From: Streptococcus oralis
Lineage (GTDB): Bacteria > Bacillota > Bacilli > Lactobacillales > Streptococcaceae
NCBI RefSeq assembly: GCF_002386345.1
Contig: NZ_CP023507.1
Location: forward strand, 1,488,001 to 1,552,000
Direction of reading: 5' to 3'
DNA length: 64,000 nucleotides
The notes under the pieces are model-generated. The model saw nothing but the letters and a program-made list of their open reading frames with translations. It was not told the DNA's origin and made no database searches. Each line of letters begins with the position of its first letter. Within the stretch, counting starts at the first letter, position 1. Made by a program: the position numbers and the translations under genes. This document shows, piece by piece, positions 8,976-18,244 of this stretch.

Positions 8976-9942
8976 TTCTTACAACTCCTGCCCAACGAGA
9001 GGCTTCTTCTTGAATTTTTTTGGCTGCGCCATAGTATAGATCTTTTAGAATTTCTTCGACAGTTTCCTCTTTAGAAACCAAACCAGCGATCTGACCTGCC
9101 ATGACAGATCCACCTTCTACATCTCCATGAACAACGGCTTTAGCTAGAGCACCAGCTCCCATTTGTTCAAAGATTTCTAAATCTGGATTTTCTTGTTTAA
9201 AGGCATCTTTTTCAGCCTGCTCAAAGTCACGTGTCAATTGGTTTTTAATGGCACGAACAGCATGTCCAAAGTGCTGAGCTGAAATAGTCGTATCGATATC
9301 ACGCGCTTTCAAGATTTTTTCCTTGTATTTTGGATGGGCGTTAGATTCCTTAGCTACTACGAAACGCGTACCAACTTGAACGGCCTCAGCACCAAGCATA
9401 AAGCCTGCAGCGACACCTTCACCGTCCGCAATTCCTCCAGCTGCGATAACTGGAATTGAAACAGCTGCAGCAACTTGGCGAACCAAGGTCATCGTTGTTA
9501 ATTTACCAATATGTCCACCGGCTTCCATCCCCTCTGCAATAACTGCATCTGCACCAATTTTTTCCATGCGTTTTGCCAAAGCAACACTTGGAACAACAGG
9601 AATAACTGTAATTCCTGCATCATGGAAACGAGTCATATATTTACTTGGATTTCCTGCACCAGTTGTCACCACCTTGACCCCTTCTTCAATCACGAGATCA
9701 ACGATGTCTTCTACAAAAGGTGACAAGAGCATGATGTTAACACCAAAAGGTTTGTCCGTAAGTGATTTGATTTTATCGATATTAGCCTTTACGACCTCTT
9801 TAGGTGCATTCCCACCACCGATGATCCCTAGACCACCAGCTTTTGATACTGCACCAGCCAAGTCACCATCCGCAACCCAGGCCATTCCTCCTTGAAAAAT
9901 AGGATAATCAATGTTCAATAATTCTGTAATACGTGTTTTCAT
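8968..9942 (-). CDS. fabK: Enoyl-ACP reductase II (FMN-dependent)
   Basis: FabK is the flavin-dependent enoyl-ACP reductase that replaces FabI in pneumococcus-like streptococci and makes them insensitive to triclosan. The 324-residue protein has the nitronate-monooxygenase-like TIM barrel with PIFQGGMAWVADGDLAGAVS, EGMEAGGHIGKLTT and PVIAAGGIADGEGVAAGF (phosphate and FMN binding). ATG 9942 has an AGGAATGATGGAGG ribosome binding site. A FabT-type operator lies about 50 bases upstream, so fabK-accA can be regulated apart from fabT-acpP. Confidence 0.97.
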   Translation of the reverse strand: MKTRITELLNIDYPIFQGGMAWVADGDLAGAVSKAGGLGIIGGGNAPKEVVKANIDKIKSLTDKPFGVNIMLLSPFVEDIVDLVIEEGVKVVTTGAGNPSKYMTRFHDAGITVIPVVPSVALAKRMEKIGADAVIAEGMEAGGHIGKLTTMTLVRQVAAAVSIPVIAAGGIADGEGVAAGFMLGAEAVQVGTRFVVAKESNAHPKYKEKILKARDIDTTISAQHFGHAVRAIKNQLTRDFEQAEKDAFKQENPDLEIFEQMGAGALAKAVVHGDVEGGSVMAGQIAGLVSKEETVEEILKDLYYGAAKKIQEEASRWAGVVRND

Positions 9943-9990
9943 AGTGCCTCCATCATTCCTTGCTTACGTAATAGTTCGATGAGTTTATCA

Positions 9991-10003
9991 TTTGAGTTTC
10001 AAA
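9991..10003 (-). promoter_or_regulatory. FabT-type operator upstream of fabK
   Basis: The palindrome TTTGAGTTTCAAA sits between acpP and fabK. FabT of S. pneumoniae is known to bind palindromes of this type at the fabT and fabK promoters. I do not see a clean -35/-10 pair beside it, so the promoter itself is not called. Confidence 0.7.
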
Positions 10004-10018
10004 CTATTACCTAAACAA

Positions 10019-10048
10019 GAGGGAGTGGGTTTCCCCTACTCCTTCTAG
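10019..10048 (-). terminator. Hairpin after acpP
   Basis: Read leftward, GGAGTAGGG pairs with CCCACTCC around a short loop, with one bulged base, and is followed by CTCTTGTTT. It probably reduces read-through from fabT-fabH-acpP into fabK. It is imperfect, so it may be partial. Confidence 0.55.
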
Positions 10049-10059
10049 TAATATGTTAA

Positions 10060-10284
10060 TTATTTTGTTTGCTCTTCAACGTAGGCAACCAAGTCACCAA
10101 CTGTTTTCAAGTTATCTTCTGCTTCGATTTGGATATCGAAAGCATCTTCGATTTCAAAGATTACTTGGAACAAGTCCAATGAATCTGCATCCAAATCATC
10201 AAAAGTAGATTCAAGTGTTACTTCTGATGCGTCTTTCCCAAGTTCTTCAACGATAATTTCTTGTACTTTTTCAAATACTGCCAT
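10060..10284 (-). CDS. acpP: Acyl carrier protein
   Basis: A small acidic four-helix protein (74 residues) that carries growing acyl chains on a phosphopantetheine attached to Ser35 in [11 protein letters not shown]. All elongation enzymes of the cluster use it as substrate. In pneumococcus long-chain acyl-ACP is also the corepressor of FabT. ATG 10284 follows AAAGGAGTCCTATC. The fabH stop lies 57 bases upstream, and a hairpin follows the gene. Confidence 0.95.
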   Translation of the reverse strand: MAVFEKVQEIIVEELGKDASEVTLESTFDDLDADSLDLFQVIFEIEDAFDIQIEAEDNLKTVGDLVAYVEEQTK

Positions 10285-10341
10285 GATAGGACTCCTTTAA
10301 AATATAAAAAATTTATAACTATGTGTTTACCACATGATTAC

Positions 10342-11316
10342 CTAGATTGTAAGAATGAGTGTGCCCCATGTCAAACCTCCACCGAAGCCTGATAGGAGAA
10401 TCGTCTGGCTACCATCTAAACGAATCATGCCATTCTCCACACACTCTGAGAGCAAAATCGGGATACTTGCTGCACTGGTATTTCCATACTCCATCATATT
10501 GGCAGGAAGCTTGTGTCGGTCTACACCGATCTTCTTAGCCATCTTATCCAAAATGCGGATATTTGCCTGATGAAGCAAGAGATAATCCAATTCCGATGCT
10601 GCAATTGGACCATTTTCAATGGTTTCTTTGATCGACCTAGCAACATCACGATTTGCAAAATCAAAAACTGCTCGTCCATCCATCTTCAAAAAAGCAGGAA
10701 CTGCTTCTTGATCTGAGAAAGGAGAAGCCAAAGCCGTTTGACCATAGGTCAAACACTCGCTCCGAGAGCCATCCGTATAGAGACTTTCCACAAGGAAGTG
10801 ACGTGTTTCGCTCGCTTCCAAGAGAACCCCACCAGCACCATCCCCAAAGAGAACAGCTGTTGAACGATCTGACCAGTCAACTGCCTTGGATAAGGTCTCA
10901 GCCCCGATAACAATCCCTTTTTTGAACTGTCCAGAACTTAAAAATTTTTCTGCAGTTGAAAGAGCGAATACAAAACCACTGCAAGCTGCTGTCAGATCAA
11001 AGGCGAAAGCTCTGTGCGCTCCGATATTTGCCTGAACTCGAGCTGCTGTGGAAGGCATCATCGAGTCTGGGGTAATCGTCGCTACAATGATAAAATCAAT
11101 CTGATCCGCTGTTAAGCTCCCTTTAGCCAACAAGCTCTTAGCTACTTCTGTCGCCAAATCACTGGTAGACTCTGATTTTGAGATATGTCTCTGTTTAATT
11201 CCTGTCCGACTTGAAATCCACTCATCGCTTGTGTCCATGATTTGGGCTAAGTCATGATTAGTGACCACTTGCTCTGGAACATAATGAGTAACCTGGCTTA
11301 TTTTTGCAAAAGCCAT
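10342..11316 (-). CDS. fabH: Beta-ketoacyl-ACP synthase III
   Basis: Starts fatty acid synthesis by condensing acetyl-CoA with malonyl-ACP. The 324-residue thiolase-fold protein shows catalytic Cys112 in [11 protein letters not shown], the His of LLHQANIRI and the Asn of EYGNTSAAS. Its ATG overlaps the fabT stop by one base (TAATG), so it is translationally coupled to its regulator. Confidence 0.97.
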   Translation of the reverse strand: MAFAKISQVTHYVPEQVVTNHDLAQIMDTSDEWISSRTGIKQRHISKSESTSDLATEVAKSLLAKGSLTADQIDFIIVATITPDSMMPSTAARVQANIGAHRAFAFDLTAACSGFVFALSTAEKFLSSGQFKKGIVIGAETLSKAVDWSDRSTAVLFGDGAGGVLLEASETRHFLVESLYTDGSRSECLTYGQTALASPFSDQEAVPAFLKMDGRAVFDFANRDVARSIKETIENGPIAASELDYLLLHQANIRILDKMAKKIGVDRHKLPANMMEYGNTSAASIPILLSECVENGMIRLDGSQTILLSGFGGGLTWGTLILTI

Positions 11317-11750
11317 TATTTCAAATCCTCCAAAAATTGATAAAGGTTCGTTAAGCCTCTGCCCATGACTTCTTTTTCCTCAGGGCTCATGCCATCGATG
11401 ATTTTTTCGACCATAGCCTTGTGGAACCGTTTATGAAGGCGGTGAACCAAACGACCTTTCTTTGTCAAATGCAGATAGACCACTCGACGGTCTTGGTCAG
11501 AACGAATACGCTCAATATAACCTTTTCTCTCCAGGTTATTCAAACTCGTCGTCACTGTCCCAAGAGTTACCATCAGTTCCTTTGAAACCTTACTTGGTGT
11601 TACCTCCGGGAACTTCCCAATCACATCGATCGTGTGCATTTCTTTGATGGAGATGTCTTTGAATCGACTACCTCGTAAGCTAACCTCCTCAATCACAAGG
11701 ACGTTATTAAAAATAGATGTTAGATAATCATTTACTTGTTGGTAGTCCAA
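11316..11750 (-). CDS. fabT: MarR-family repressor of fatty acid synthesis
   Basis: A 144-residue winged-helix MarR protein. The recognition region reads [33 protein letters not shown], followed by the wing with [15 protein letters not shown]. FabT of streptococci represses the fab/acc genes and is activated by long-chain acyl-ACP. Location at the head of the fab cluster, directly before fabH, is diagnostic. Its own promoter is visible with a FabT-like sequence just downstream of the -10, consistent with autoregulation. Confidence 0.95.
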   Translation of the reverse strand: MDYQQVNDYLTSIFNNVLVIEEVSLRGSRFKDISIKEMHTIDVIGKFPEVTPSKVSKELMVTLGTVTTSLNNLERKGYIERIRSDQDRRVVYLHLTKKGRLVHRLHKRFHKAMVEKIIDGMSPEEKEVMGRGLTNLYQFLEDLK

Positions 11751-11775
11751 ATCGTTTCCCTCCCCCTCAAAAAAC

Positions 11776-11797
11776 TTTTACAATCAAAACATTTGAT
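11776..11797 (-). promoter_or_regulatory. FabT-type operator at the fabT promoter
   Basis: Two overlapping symmetrical elements lie around the expected transcript start. One is a 13-mer, TTTTACAATCAAA on the plus strand, matching the TTTGANNNTCAAA pattern with one change. The other is a perfect inverted repeat ATCAAA-ACA-TTTGAT at 11783-11797. Which is the true site is not decidable by eye. Confidence 0.6.
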
Positions 11798-11803
11798 AAA
11801 AGA

Positions 11804-11832
11804 AGTATAACAAACTTCAAAAAATTGTGCAA
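11804..11832 (-). promoter_or_regulatory. fabT promoter
   Basis: Read leftward: -35 TTGCAC, a 17-base spacer and -10 TATACT. The predicted start falls at the FabT-like element. The promoter lies directly behind the fabM stop with no terminator between, so some fabM transcripts may continue into fabT. Confidence 0.8.
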
Positions 11833-11840
11833 GTATTTTT

Positions 11841-12626
11841 TCACATTCCTGTAAATTTTGGTCTTCTTCTTTCAGAATGCGCTCGAACCCCTTCTTTGAA
11901 ATCTTCAGTTAGAGATAACGATTCTTGTAGTTTCAATTCTAATTCGGCATAATTCTGCCAATCCTTGAATTGACTTTCCCAAACTAACTTTTTAATCGCT
12001 GCGTATGAGTTTGCTGAACCTCTTCTTAATTTTTTCAGAACTTGTTCTCTTGTTTTTTCTAATTTGTCAACTTCACAAACACGGTATACCACGCCCCATT
12101 CTAGCGCTTTTTCAGCAGTCAAAGCTTCACCTGTCATGGCAAGCTGTGCAGCCCGTGTTACCCCGATACTACGACTCAAGAGATGAATCCCACCAGCGTC
12201 TGGCGCCAATCCAACTCCGACAAAGGCTTGAATGAATTTTGCCTTGTCAGTCGCTAAACAGAAATCAACTGCTACTGCCATATTTGCTGCAGCACCAGCA
12301 ACCGCTCCATCTACCTCCATCAAAACAGGTTTAGGAATTTGCTTGATTTTAAAAGAAATTGTATTGACTAATTCTGCAATCTTATTCAAAGAAGGGATAT
12401 CATCTTCGTCTACTGCGCGTTTCATCTCAACCAAGTCTCCTCCAACTGAAAAGACCTTCCCATTCGCATTAATCAAGATGAACTGCACAGCTTGATCCTG
12501 CTCCGCTAGAGTCAAAGCTTCTAAAATTTCCTCACACATTGGGATATGGAAACCATTTGCCACTTCGGGACGATTCAAAGTAATGATAGCCAGATCATCT
12601 ACGATCTGATATAAGATATGATTCAT
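11841..12626 (-). CDS. fabM: Trans-2-decenoyl-ACP isomerase / enoyl-CoA hydratase family
   Basis: FabM isomerises trans-2- to cis-3-decenoyl-ACP and so makes the unsaturated branch in streptococci that lack FabA. The 261-residue crotonase-fold protein shows [16 protein letters not shown] (oxyanion-hole region) and [20 protein letters not shown], and [13 protein letters not shown]. These match my memory of pneumococcal FabM better than general enoyl-CoA hydratases, and no beta-oxidation genes accompany it. Start ATG 12626 has AAAGGAGAAG at good spacing; a reading from 12653 would add nine residues across the ribosome binding site. It is first in the fab cluster with its own promoter. Confidence 0.88.
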   Translation of the reverse strand: MNHILYQIVDDLAIITLNRPEVANGFHIPMCEEILEALTLAEQDQAVQFILINANGKVFSVGGDLVEMKRAVDEDDIPSLNKIAELVNTISFKIKQIPKPVLMEVDGAVAGAAANMAVAVDFCLATDKAKFIQAFVGVGLAPDAGGIHLLSRSIGVTRAAQLAMTGEALTAEKALEWGVVYRVCEVDKLEKTREQVLKKLRRGSANSYAAIKKLVWESQFKDWQNYAELELKLQESLSLTEDFKEGVRAHSERRRPKFTGM

Positions 12627-12661
12627 AGCTTCTCCTTTTATTTTGTAAGGCAATAAAATTG

Positions 12662-12702
12662 TTTTATCATCAAAGTATACCTTTTTTTGGATAAAGAGGC
12701 AA
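12662..12702 (-). promoter_or_regulatory. fabM promoter with a FabT-like sequence
   Basis: Read leftward: -35 TTGCCT (12697-12702), a 17-base spacer and -10 TATACT (12674-12679). Directly downstream is TTTTATCATCAAA on the plus strand (12662-12674), one base from the TTTGANNNTCAAA pattern. The promoter is well supported. The operator is only a look-alike, because fabM is reported to lie outside FabT control in S. pneumoniae. Confidence 0.65.
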
Positions 12703-12850
12703 GGAAAAACTAAAGGAAAGTGTCTCAGCTGATTATTTACCCATCATTTATGAGTGTGAGTAAAATTTGACACCCTTACTTTTAAACGGTTATCGCTTTT
12801 CAAAATAAGTTAGTGTTTTCTTCTATTATAATAGGAAGTTATTTTCTTCA

Positions 12851-12879
12851 TTGAAAAATGCCCCTCTTTCTGCTATAAT
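12851..12879 (+). promoter_or_regulatory. lysC promoter
   Basis: -35 TTGAAA, a 17-base spacer with TG one base before the -10 (extended -10), and TATAAT. The predicted start leaves a leader of about 25 bases before ATG 12909. That is too short for a lysine riboswitch, so control of aspartokinase is probably allosteric or by an unseen repressor. Confidence 0.85.
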
Positions 12880-12908
12880 CGTATAAAATACTTACTTGAG
12901 GAGTCCTT

Positions 12909-14273
12909 ATGAAGGTTGTAAAATTTGGCGGAAGCTCGCTTGCCTCTGCTGGTCAGTTAGAAAAAGTCTTAAACATCGTTAAAAGTGATAAAGAACGCCG
13001 TTTTGTAGTCGTTTCTGCACCCGGCAAACGCAATGCTGAAGATACCAAGGTAACTGATGCCTTGATTAAATACTATCGCGACTATGTGGCTGGAAATGAC
13101 ATCAGTGCTAGCCAAAGCTGGATCATTGACCGTTATGCCGCTATGGTTAGTGAACTTGGGTTAAAACCTGCTGTTTTAGAAAAAATCTCTAAAAGTATTC
13201 GGGCCTTGGCAACTCTTCCTATAGAGGACAATGAATTTCTCTATGATACCTTCCTAGCGGCTGGAGAAAATAACAATGCCAAATTGATTGCAGCCTACTT
13301 TAACCAAAACGGTATCGATGCACGCTATGTTCACCCAAGAGAAGCTGGGATCGTTGTCACAAGTGAACCTGGAAACGCACGTATCATTCCATCTAGTTAT
13401 GATAAGATTGAAGGCTTGGCTGATAGCAACGAAGTCCTTGTCATCCCTGGTTTCTTTGGTGTGACTAAGGAAAATCAAATCTGTACTTTTTCACGTGGAG
13501 GTTCAGATATCACAGGTTCTATCATTGCAGCAGGTGTTAAGGCTGATCTCTATGAGAACTTTACAGACGTAGATGGTATCTTTGCTGCCCATCCTGGTAT
13601 TATCCACCAACCACACTCCATTCCTGAATTAACCTACCGTGAAATGCGTGAGTTGGCTTACGCTGGATTTTCAGTTCTTCATGACGAAGCCCTTCTTCCT
13701 GCCTACCGAGGAAAAATTCCTCTTGTCATCAAGAATACCAACAACCCTGACCACCCAGGAACACGCATTGTTTTAGAACACAGTAGTGATAAATTCCCAG
13801 TAGTAGGGATTGCGGGTGACTCAGGATTCGTCAGCATCAACATGTCAAAATACCTCATGAACCGCGAAGTCGGGTTTGGTCGCAAGGTTCTGCAAATCCT
13901 TGAGGACCTCAACATCGGTTGGGAACACATGCCTACAGGTATCGACGATCTTTCAATCATCCTCCGCTCCCGCGAATTGACTCCTATCAAAGAAGAAGAA
14001 ATTCTACGTCAACTCGTTCAAAAGGCAGAAGTGGACCATGCTGAAATCGAACATGACCTTTCCATCATTATGATTGTTGGAGAAAAGATGAAGAGCCATA
14101 TCGGGGTAACTGCTACTGCAACACGTGCTTTGTCTGAGAATAAAATCAACATCCAGATGATGTCCCAAGGTTCAAGTGAAGTTTCCATCATGTTTGTTGT
14201 CAATAAAGAGCAAGAAAAAGCAGCTATCAAGGCTCTCTATCATGCCTTTTTCGGTGAAAGTAAGGAAGACTAA
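12909..14273 (+). CDS. lysC: Aspartokinase
   Basis: Phosphorylates aspartate, the first step towards lysine, threonine, methionine and diaminopimelate. The 454-residue protein starts with the kinase motif VKFGGSSLAS. It contains FSRGGSDITGSIIAAG in the catalytic domain and ends with two ACT domains (about residues 300-450, with GVTATATRALSENKINIQMMSQGSSEVSIMF in pieces). The length and single-polypeptide form suit the monofunctional class (annotated thrA or lysC in different genomes). ATG 12909 has a GAGGAG ribosome binding site. The DUF956 gene follows after two bases, so they form one unit. Confidence 0.93.
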   Translation: MKVVKFGGSSLASAGQLEKVLNIVKSDKERRFVVVSAPGKRNAEDTKVTDALIKYYRDYVAGNDISASQSWIIDRYAAMVSELGLKPAVLEKISKSIRALATLPIEDNEFLYDTFLAAGENNNAKLIAAYFNQNGIDARYVHPREAGIVVTSEPGNARIIPSSYDKIEGLADSNEVLVIPGFFGVTKENQICTFSRGGSDITGSIIAAGVKADLYENFTDVDGIFAAHPGIIHQPHSIPELTYREMRELAYAGFSVLHDEALLPAYRGKIPLVIKNTNNPDHPGTRIVLEHSSDKFPVVGIAGDSGFVSINMSKYLMNREVGFGRKVLQILEDLNIGWEHMPTGIDDLSIILRSRELTPIKEEEILRQLVQKAEVDHAEIEHDLSIIMIVGEKMKSHIGVTATATRALSENKINIQMMSQGSSEVSIMFVVNKEQEKAAIKALYHAFFGESKED

Positions 14274-14275
14274 TC

Positions 14276-14647
14276 ATGGCCCAATCACTCAATCAAGTCA
14301 TTGACCTCCAAACTACTGGGACATCTTACCTCTCTATCTCTGGAAAAGTTGGAAAATTTCTAGTTGGTGATCAAGCCTTAGAGTTTTATCCTGATGTCAA
14401 TGTCGAACAATATATCCAAATCCCTTGGTCCAGCATTCAACAAATCGGAGCCAACGTAAGTGGCCGCAAAATCAGCCGTCACTTTGAAGTCTTCACTGAT
14501 CAAGGAAAATTCCTCTTTGCCTCAAAAGACTCTGGGACTATCCTCAAAATCGCTCGTGAAAAATTAGGAAACGATAAGGTTGTGAAACTTCCGACTCTAC
14601 TCCAGACCATTGGACAAAAACTTAAAAATCTATTTGCAAAAAAGTAG
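14276..14647 (+). CDS. DUF956 family protein (ManO-like)
   Basis: A 123-residue DUF956 protein. Members are often linked to the mannose PTS operon manLMN (ManO), where the gene is thought to be regulatory. Here it is instead coupled to aspartokinase, two bases behind it, as in pneumococcus. The N-terminal half is beta-rich (SYLSISGKVGKFLVGDQALEFYP, IPWSSIQQIGANVSG) and looks PH-like; the C-terminus ends in a basic tail. It has no signal peptide or membrane segment. The function is not established. The serS promoter -35 element lies inside its last codons. Confidence 0.85.
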   Translation: MAQSLNQVIDLQTTGTSYLSISGKVGKFLVGDQALEFYPDVNVEQYIQIPWSSIQQIGANVSGRKISRHFEVFTDQGKFLFASKDSGTILKIAREKLGNDKVVKLPTLLQTIGQKLKNLFAKK

Positions 14648-14662
14648 AAACTTTAGTATAAT
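14634..14662 (+). promoter_or_regulatory. serS leader promoter
   Basis: -35 TTGCAA and -10 TATAAT with a 17-base spacer. The -35 lies in the final codons of the DUF956 gene. The predicted start at about 14669 coincides with the first base-paired element of the T-box leader. Confidence 0.85.
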
Positions 14663-14667
14663 CATAG

Positions 14668-14846
14668 CAACGGATAAGTAGGTTATCTCCTTCTTTCAGA
14701 AAGTCTGCGGGTGCTGCGAGCAGATAGGAGGGATAGGTGAAATTCTACCGTTAGTAACAATTACATACACAATCAAGTGCACACCTGTGAAGTTGGATGG
14801 AACCGTGGCCCTGCCACTCCAACGCTTTGTCAGGTGTGCTTTTTTC
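14668..14846 (+). ncRNA. T-box riboswitch upstream of serS
   Basis: Stem I is closed by AACGG (14669-14673) pairing with CCGTT (14748-14752). A serine codon TCT at 14744-14746 is placed where the specifier is expected. The T-box sequence TGGATGGAACCGTGG lies at about 14795-14808. The terminator is formed by GCACACCTG (from 14779) and CAGGTGTGC (14831-14839) followed by six T. Uncharged tRNA-Ser would stabilise the alternative antiterminator and switch serS on. The specifier assignment is an inference; the rest of the architecture is clear. Confidence 0.92.
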
Positions 14847-14860
14847 ATAAAGGAGTTCTT

Positions 14861-16135
14861 ATGTTAGATATTAAACGTATTCGCACAGATTTTGATGCTG
14901 TTGCTGAAAAATTAGCTACACGTGGTGTAGATGCTGCTGTCTTAAATGAGATGAAAGATATCGATGCTAAACGTCGTGACATCTTGGTCAAGGTTGAAAC
15001 TCTAAAAGCAGAACGTAACACAGTTTCTGCTGAGATTGCCCAAGCTAAGCGTAACAAGGAAAATGCCGATGACAAGATTGCTGCAATGCAAACCCTATCT
15101 GCTGAAGTCAAAGCCTTGGATGCTGAATTGGCGGACATCGATGCTAAATTGACAGAATTTACCACTACTCTTCCAAACATCCCTGCCGACAGCGTTCCTG
15201 TTGGAGCTGATGAAGATGACAATGTGGAAGTCCGTCGTTGGGGGACTCCGCGCGAGTTTGACTTCGAACCAAAAGCTCACTGGGATCTTGGTGAAGACTT
15301 GGGTATCCTTGACTGGGAACGTGGCGGTAAAGTAACAGGCGCTCGCTTCCTCTTCTATAAAGGACTCGGTGCTCGTTTGGAACGTGCTATCTACAACTTC
15401 ATGTTGGATGAGCATGGCAAGGAAGGCTATACGGAAGTCATCACACCTTACATGGTTAACCATGATTCTATGTTTGGTACCGGAAATTATCCAAAATTTA
15501 AGGATGATACTTTTGAATTGAAAGACACTAATTATGTCCTTATTCCTACGGCTGAAGTGCCTCTGACAAACTACTACCGTGATGAAATCCTTGACGGTAA
15601 AGACCTACCAATCTACTTTACCGCTATGAGTCCATCATTCCGTTCTGAGGCTGGTTCTGCTGGTCGTGATACACGTGGTTTGATTCGTCTGCACCAATTC
15701 CACAAGGTTGAAATGGTCAAATTTGCCAAACCAGAAGAATCATACGAAGAATTGGAAAAAATGACAGCAAACGCTGAAAACATCCTTCAAAAACTCAACC
15801 TTCCATACCGTGTCGTTGCCCTCTCTACTGGGGATATGGGCTTCTCAGCTGCCAAGACTTATGACTTGGAAGTTTGGATTCCAGCACAAAATACCTATCG
15901 TGAAATCTCAAGCTGTTCAAATACAGAAGATTTCCAAGCCCGTCGTGCCCAAATCCGTTACCGTGATGAAGCCGATGGCAAGGTTAAACTCCTTCACACC
16001 TTGAACGGTTCTGGACTTGCAGTTGGACGTACGGTTGCTGCTATTCTTGAGAACTATCAAAATGCAGATGGTTCTGTAACTATTCCAGAAGCACTTCGTC
16101 CATACATGGGTGGCGCTGAAGTTATCAAACCATAA
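14861..16135 (+). CDS. serS: Seryl-tRNA synthetase
   Basis: A class II synthetase charging tRNA-Ser. The 424-residue protein has the N-terminal antiparallel coiled-coil arm (about residues 30-105) that grips the long variable arm of tRNA-Ser. Motif 2 is [20 protein letters not shown] and motif 3 is [17 protein letters not shown] choose ATG 14861 with AAAGGAG upstream. A longer reading from 14777 runs through the T-box terminator and encodes no family sequence. The gene is controlled by the T-box leader and closed by a strong terminator. Confidence 0.97.
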   Translation: MLDIKRIRTDFDAVAEKLATRGVDAAVLNEMKDIDAKRRDILVKVETLKAERNTVSAEIAQAKRNKENADDKIAAMQTLSAEVKALDAELADIDAKLTEFTTTLPNIPADSVPVGADEDDNVEVRRWGTPREFDFEPKAHWDLGEDLGILDWERGGKVTGARFLFYKGLGARLERAIYNFMLDEHGKEGYTEVITPYMVNHDSMFGTGNYPKFKDDTFELKDTNYVLIPTAEVPLTNYYRDEILDGKDLPIYFTAMSPSFRSEAGSAGRDTRGLIRLHQFHKVEMVKFAKPEESYEELEKMTANAENILQKLNLPYRVVALSTGDMGFSAAKTYDLEVWIPAQNTYREISSCSNTEDFQARRAQIRYRDEADGKVKLLHTLNGSGLAVGRTVAAILENYQNADGSVTIPEALRPYMGGAEVIKP

Positions 16136-16140
16136 AAATA

Positions 16141-16171
16141 AGGCCTAGCTATTTCTAGCTAGACCTTTTTT
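16141..16171 (+). terminator. Terminator between serS and the TDT transporter gene
   Basis: AGG-CTAGCTA pairs with TAGCTAG-CCT around TTTC and is followed by six T. It begins six bases after serS and overlaps the last codons of the convergent transporter gene. Confidence 0.85.
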
Positions 16172-17058
16172 CGTAACCAAATCAGATAAGCACCCAAGAC
16201 AAAGAATAAAATAGTGAGGCAAATAACGGTTTCAGCCAAGACCAGATAATCCAGAAATGGAAGTTTCAAAATTCCCTGAGCCATCTTGAGCGAGGTAGCT
16301 GTGATAATGGTTGGGAAGGTGAGGGCTGAGAAGGCTGGTTGAAAGCCTTGTTTTAAAATATTGGGCAGGCGAGTCAAAACAAAGAAAAAGAAGGATTGAG
16401 ATGCCAAAATCATGACAATCAAGAGCCAAGTCGGTAGGCCTGCTCCTCCAACTCGAACTAGAGAAGCTAAGAGTAGGGAAAAGGGAGCACAGTAGATTCC
16501 TTCCTGTCCAAGCAAGGCCACTGGGAGTGGAGATTTCTTTAAATCGCTATAAATAAGGGGATAGAGATAGAAGGTCAAGACAAAACCAAAACTCAAGGTC
16601 GCATAGGCAATCTCAATAATGCCTACCAGAGGATAGGTCAAGGCCGCTACTGCTATCCCCACATAGAGCACCGTCCAGCTTGGAGTCGCATTGACCTTCC
16701 GACCTGGACAGGCAAATTTGATGGTAAAAGTAGCAATCAAAGCCAAATCCAAGAGAAAGGAAAACCACCAGATCCCTTGTGCTACTATAGGAAGAGCAGG
16801 GAACACGCGAAAGACATAGGTCGATAAAATCATCCCAGCCATAGGAAAAGTGGCCATCCCAGATAAAAGAGGGGGCTTAGTCAATTCTTTCTTGGTTTCT
16901 TCCCAACTAAAAAGATGAAGAATCAGAAAGAAAATCCACAGCACCAAACCAGTCAGACTCAATAAATGCGACAGAACTGGCCAAGTATCTGCAATCAGAT
17001 TTCCTGCACCTGCTAAACCTAATAAACAGCCAGAGAATACCAAGGGGAGCTTTTTCAT
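16159..17058 (-). CDS. TDT (tellurite-resistance/dicarboxylate transporter) family membrane protein
   Basis: A 299-residue protein with about nine to ten hydrophobic helices. It resembles the TehA/Mae1/SLAC1 (TDT) family, in which five helical hairpins surround an anion pore. Suggestive stretches are PLLSGMATFPMAGMILSTYV and PAFSALTFPTIITATSLKMA, a pseudo-repeat expected in this fold. The substrate could be an organic acid, sulfite or another anion and cannot be told from the sequence. ATG 17058 has GGAGGATCGG upstream; the alternative TTG four codons earlier overlaps the ribosome binding site. It is a single-gene unit. Confidence 0.8.
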   Translation of the reverse strand: MKKLPLVFSGCLLGLAGAGNLIADTWPVLSHLLSLTGLVLWIFFLILHLFSWEETKKELTKPPLLSGMATFPMAGMILSTYVFRVFPALPIVAQGIWWFSFLLDLALIATFTIKFACPGRKVNATPSWTVLYVGIAVAALTYPLVGIIEIAYATLSFGFVLTFYLYPLIYSDLKKSPLPVALLGQEGIYCAPFSLLLASLVRVGGAGLPTWLLIVMILASQSFFFFVLTRLPNILKQGFQPAFSALTFPTIITATSLKMAQGILKLPFLDYLVLAETVICLTILFFVLGAYLIWLRKKV

Positions 17059-17118
17059 CCGATCCTCCAATAATCATGTTATTATTAGTATAGCATAAAA
17101 GCGCTTAAATGAGGACTT

Positions 17119-17152
17119 AAAAAACGAAGTTGGAAATTCAAACTTCGTTTTT
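17119..17152 (-). terminator. Terminator after the acyl-CoA-dehydrogenase-like gene
   Basis: AAAAACGAAGTT pairs with AACTTCGTTTTT around a nine-base loop, and T-runs follow in both directions. It lies 14 bases past the leftward gene's stop. Confidence 0.85.
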
Positions 17153-17165
17153 ATTCTACTTTTTT

Positions 17166-18230
17166 TTAACTCGTTGCTAAGATATGGCGCAACTGAACAG
17201 CGCTTGGAGAAACAATTGGAAGAAAGGCTCCTTCATTCCAACGACGGATAAAGCCAGATGTTGATTTGCTAAAGTAACCTCTACCTCCACCAGCTTGTAA
17301 CTCTAATAGCAGACTCTGAGCAACCACATCCACAATATCTATTCTTAACTGAAAGAGTTCACGCGGATTGGTAACGAAATAGGAACGGTCAGCCAATCCC
17401 TGATAAAGAGCCTTCCGAATAACACCTAACTGCTCTACCTGATACTTCCACTCATCTGTTAATACACTTCGTTTCCCCAATTCTTTTTCTACTTCTGATA
17501 GAGAACGTTCAGCTAAACCAAAGGCTAAACCAAATTGGTAACCTAAAAAAGCGGGACGATTTTGAGTTAAAAATTCTTTAGCATTCTTGGATAGAATCCA
17601 CTCTTCTTTTAAAGGAGCCCGATTAAATGTCAAAGCAACCGTGTTTCCTCCCTGAAGAGAAACGAATTCTAAGTCTTCCGAACGACTAAAATTCTCTGCA
17701 TCTGATGGCACAGCCACCACATAACTTTTACTTGGATCATCTGCAAATCCTGCTACAAAAATGGTTAAAAAACGATTTCTACGGGCATTGGTTACCCATG
17801 GCAGTCGCCCTTTTAGATAAAATTGTCCATTTTCTTCGACGATATAAACATTCAGCTCTTCTAAATCAGATAAATACTTGACCGCATTAGACAGAGCAGT
17901 TGCGCCTGCATATTCACCAGACAAGAGTTTTTCCAGATAGTTTTCTTTCAAATAGGAATTCTCTGAATGGATAATATTGTCAATTAGGGTGCGTTGTCCC
18001 CAAGAAATAAAGGAGGCCGTCAAGGAATGTTGAGCGAGCTCTGCTAGGATATCAATGACATCTTGATCACTTCCGTCTGAACCGCCGAGAGATTCTGGAA
18101 CACCTACACGAAAAGCTCCTTCTGCTGCAATCCTTTCAATCAGTTGCTCTCCAGCCTCACAAGACTGTTTATCAATTTCATCAGCATGCTGGTCTAACCA
18201 GCTCAAAAACTCTTCGGAAAAAAATCCCAT
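17166..18230 (-). CDS. Acyl-CoA dehydrogenase-like flavoprotein
   Basis: A 354-residue protein with the acyl-CoA dehydrogenase layout: an N-terminal helical part with GVPESLGGSDGSDQDVIDILAELA, a central beta domain with GRLPWVTNARRNRFLTIF, and a C-terminal helical part with LQAGGGRGYFSKSTSGFIRRW. It is shorter than the usual ~380. Streptococci lack beta-oxidation, so a role in fatty acid breakdown is unlikely. Relatives include flavin-dependent oxidases and monooxygenases acting on small molecules. It is 14 bases after an AhpD-like gene, suggesting one redox or detoxification unit. The substrate is unknown. Confidence 0.75.
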   Translation of the reverse strand: MGFFSEEFLSWLDQHADEIDKQSCEAGEQLIERIAAEGAFRVGVPESLGGSDGSDQDVIDILAELAQHSLTASFISWGQRTLIDNIIHSENSYLKENYLEKLLSGEYAGATALSNAVKYLSDLEELNVYIVEENGQFYLKGRLPWVTNARRNRFLTIFVAGFADDPSKSYVVAVPSDAENFSRSEDLEFVSLQGGNTVALTFNRAPLKEEWILSKNAKEFLTQNRPAFLGYQFGLAFGLAERSLSEVEKELGKRSVLTDEWKYQVEQLGVIRKALYQGLADRSYFVTNPRELFQLRIDIVDVVAQSLLLELQAGGGRGYFSKSTSGFIRRWNEGAFLPIVSPSAVQLRHILATS

Positions 18231-18244
18231 ACTCTTTCCTCCTT

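Noticed and set aside
12627..12908. Leader of lysC examined for a lysine riboswitch
   Set aside because: The promoter lies so close to the ATG that the leader is about 25 bases; no aptamer can fit.
14777..14860. 28-residue N-terminal extension of seryl-tRNA synthetase
   Set aside because: This stretch is the T-box antiterminator/terminator; ATG 14861 has a ribosome binding site and the family N-terminus.
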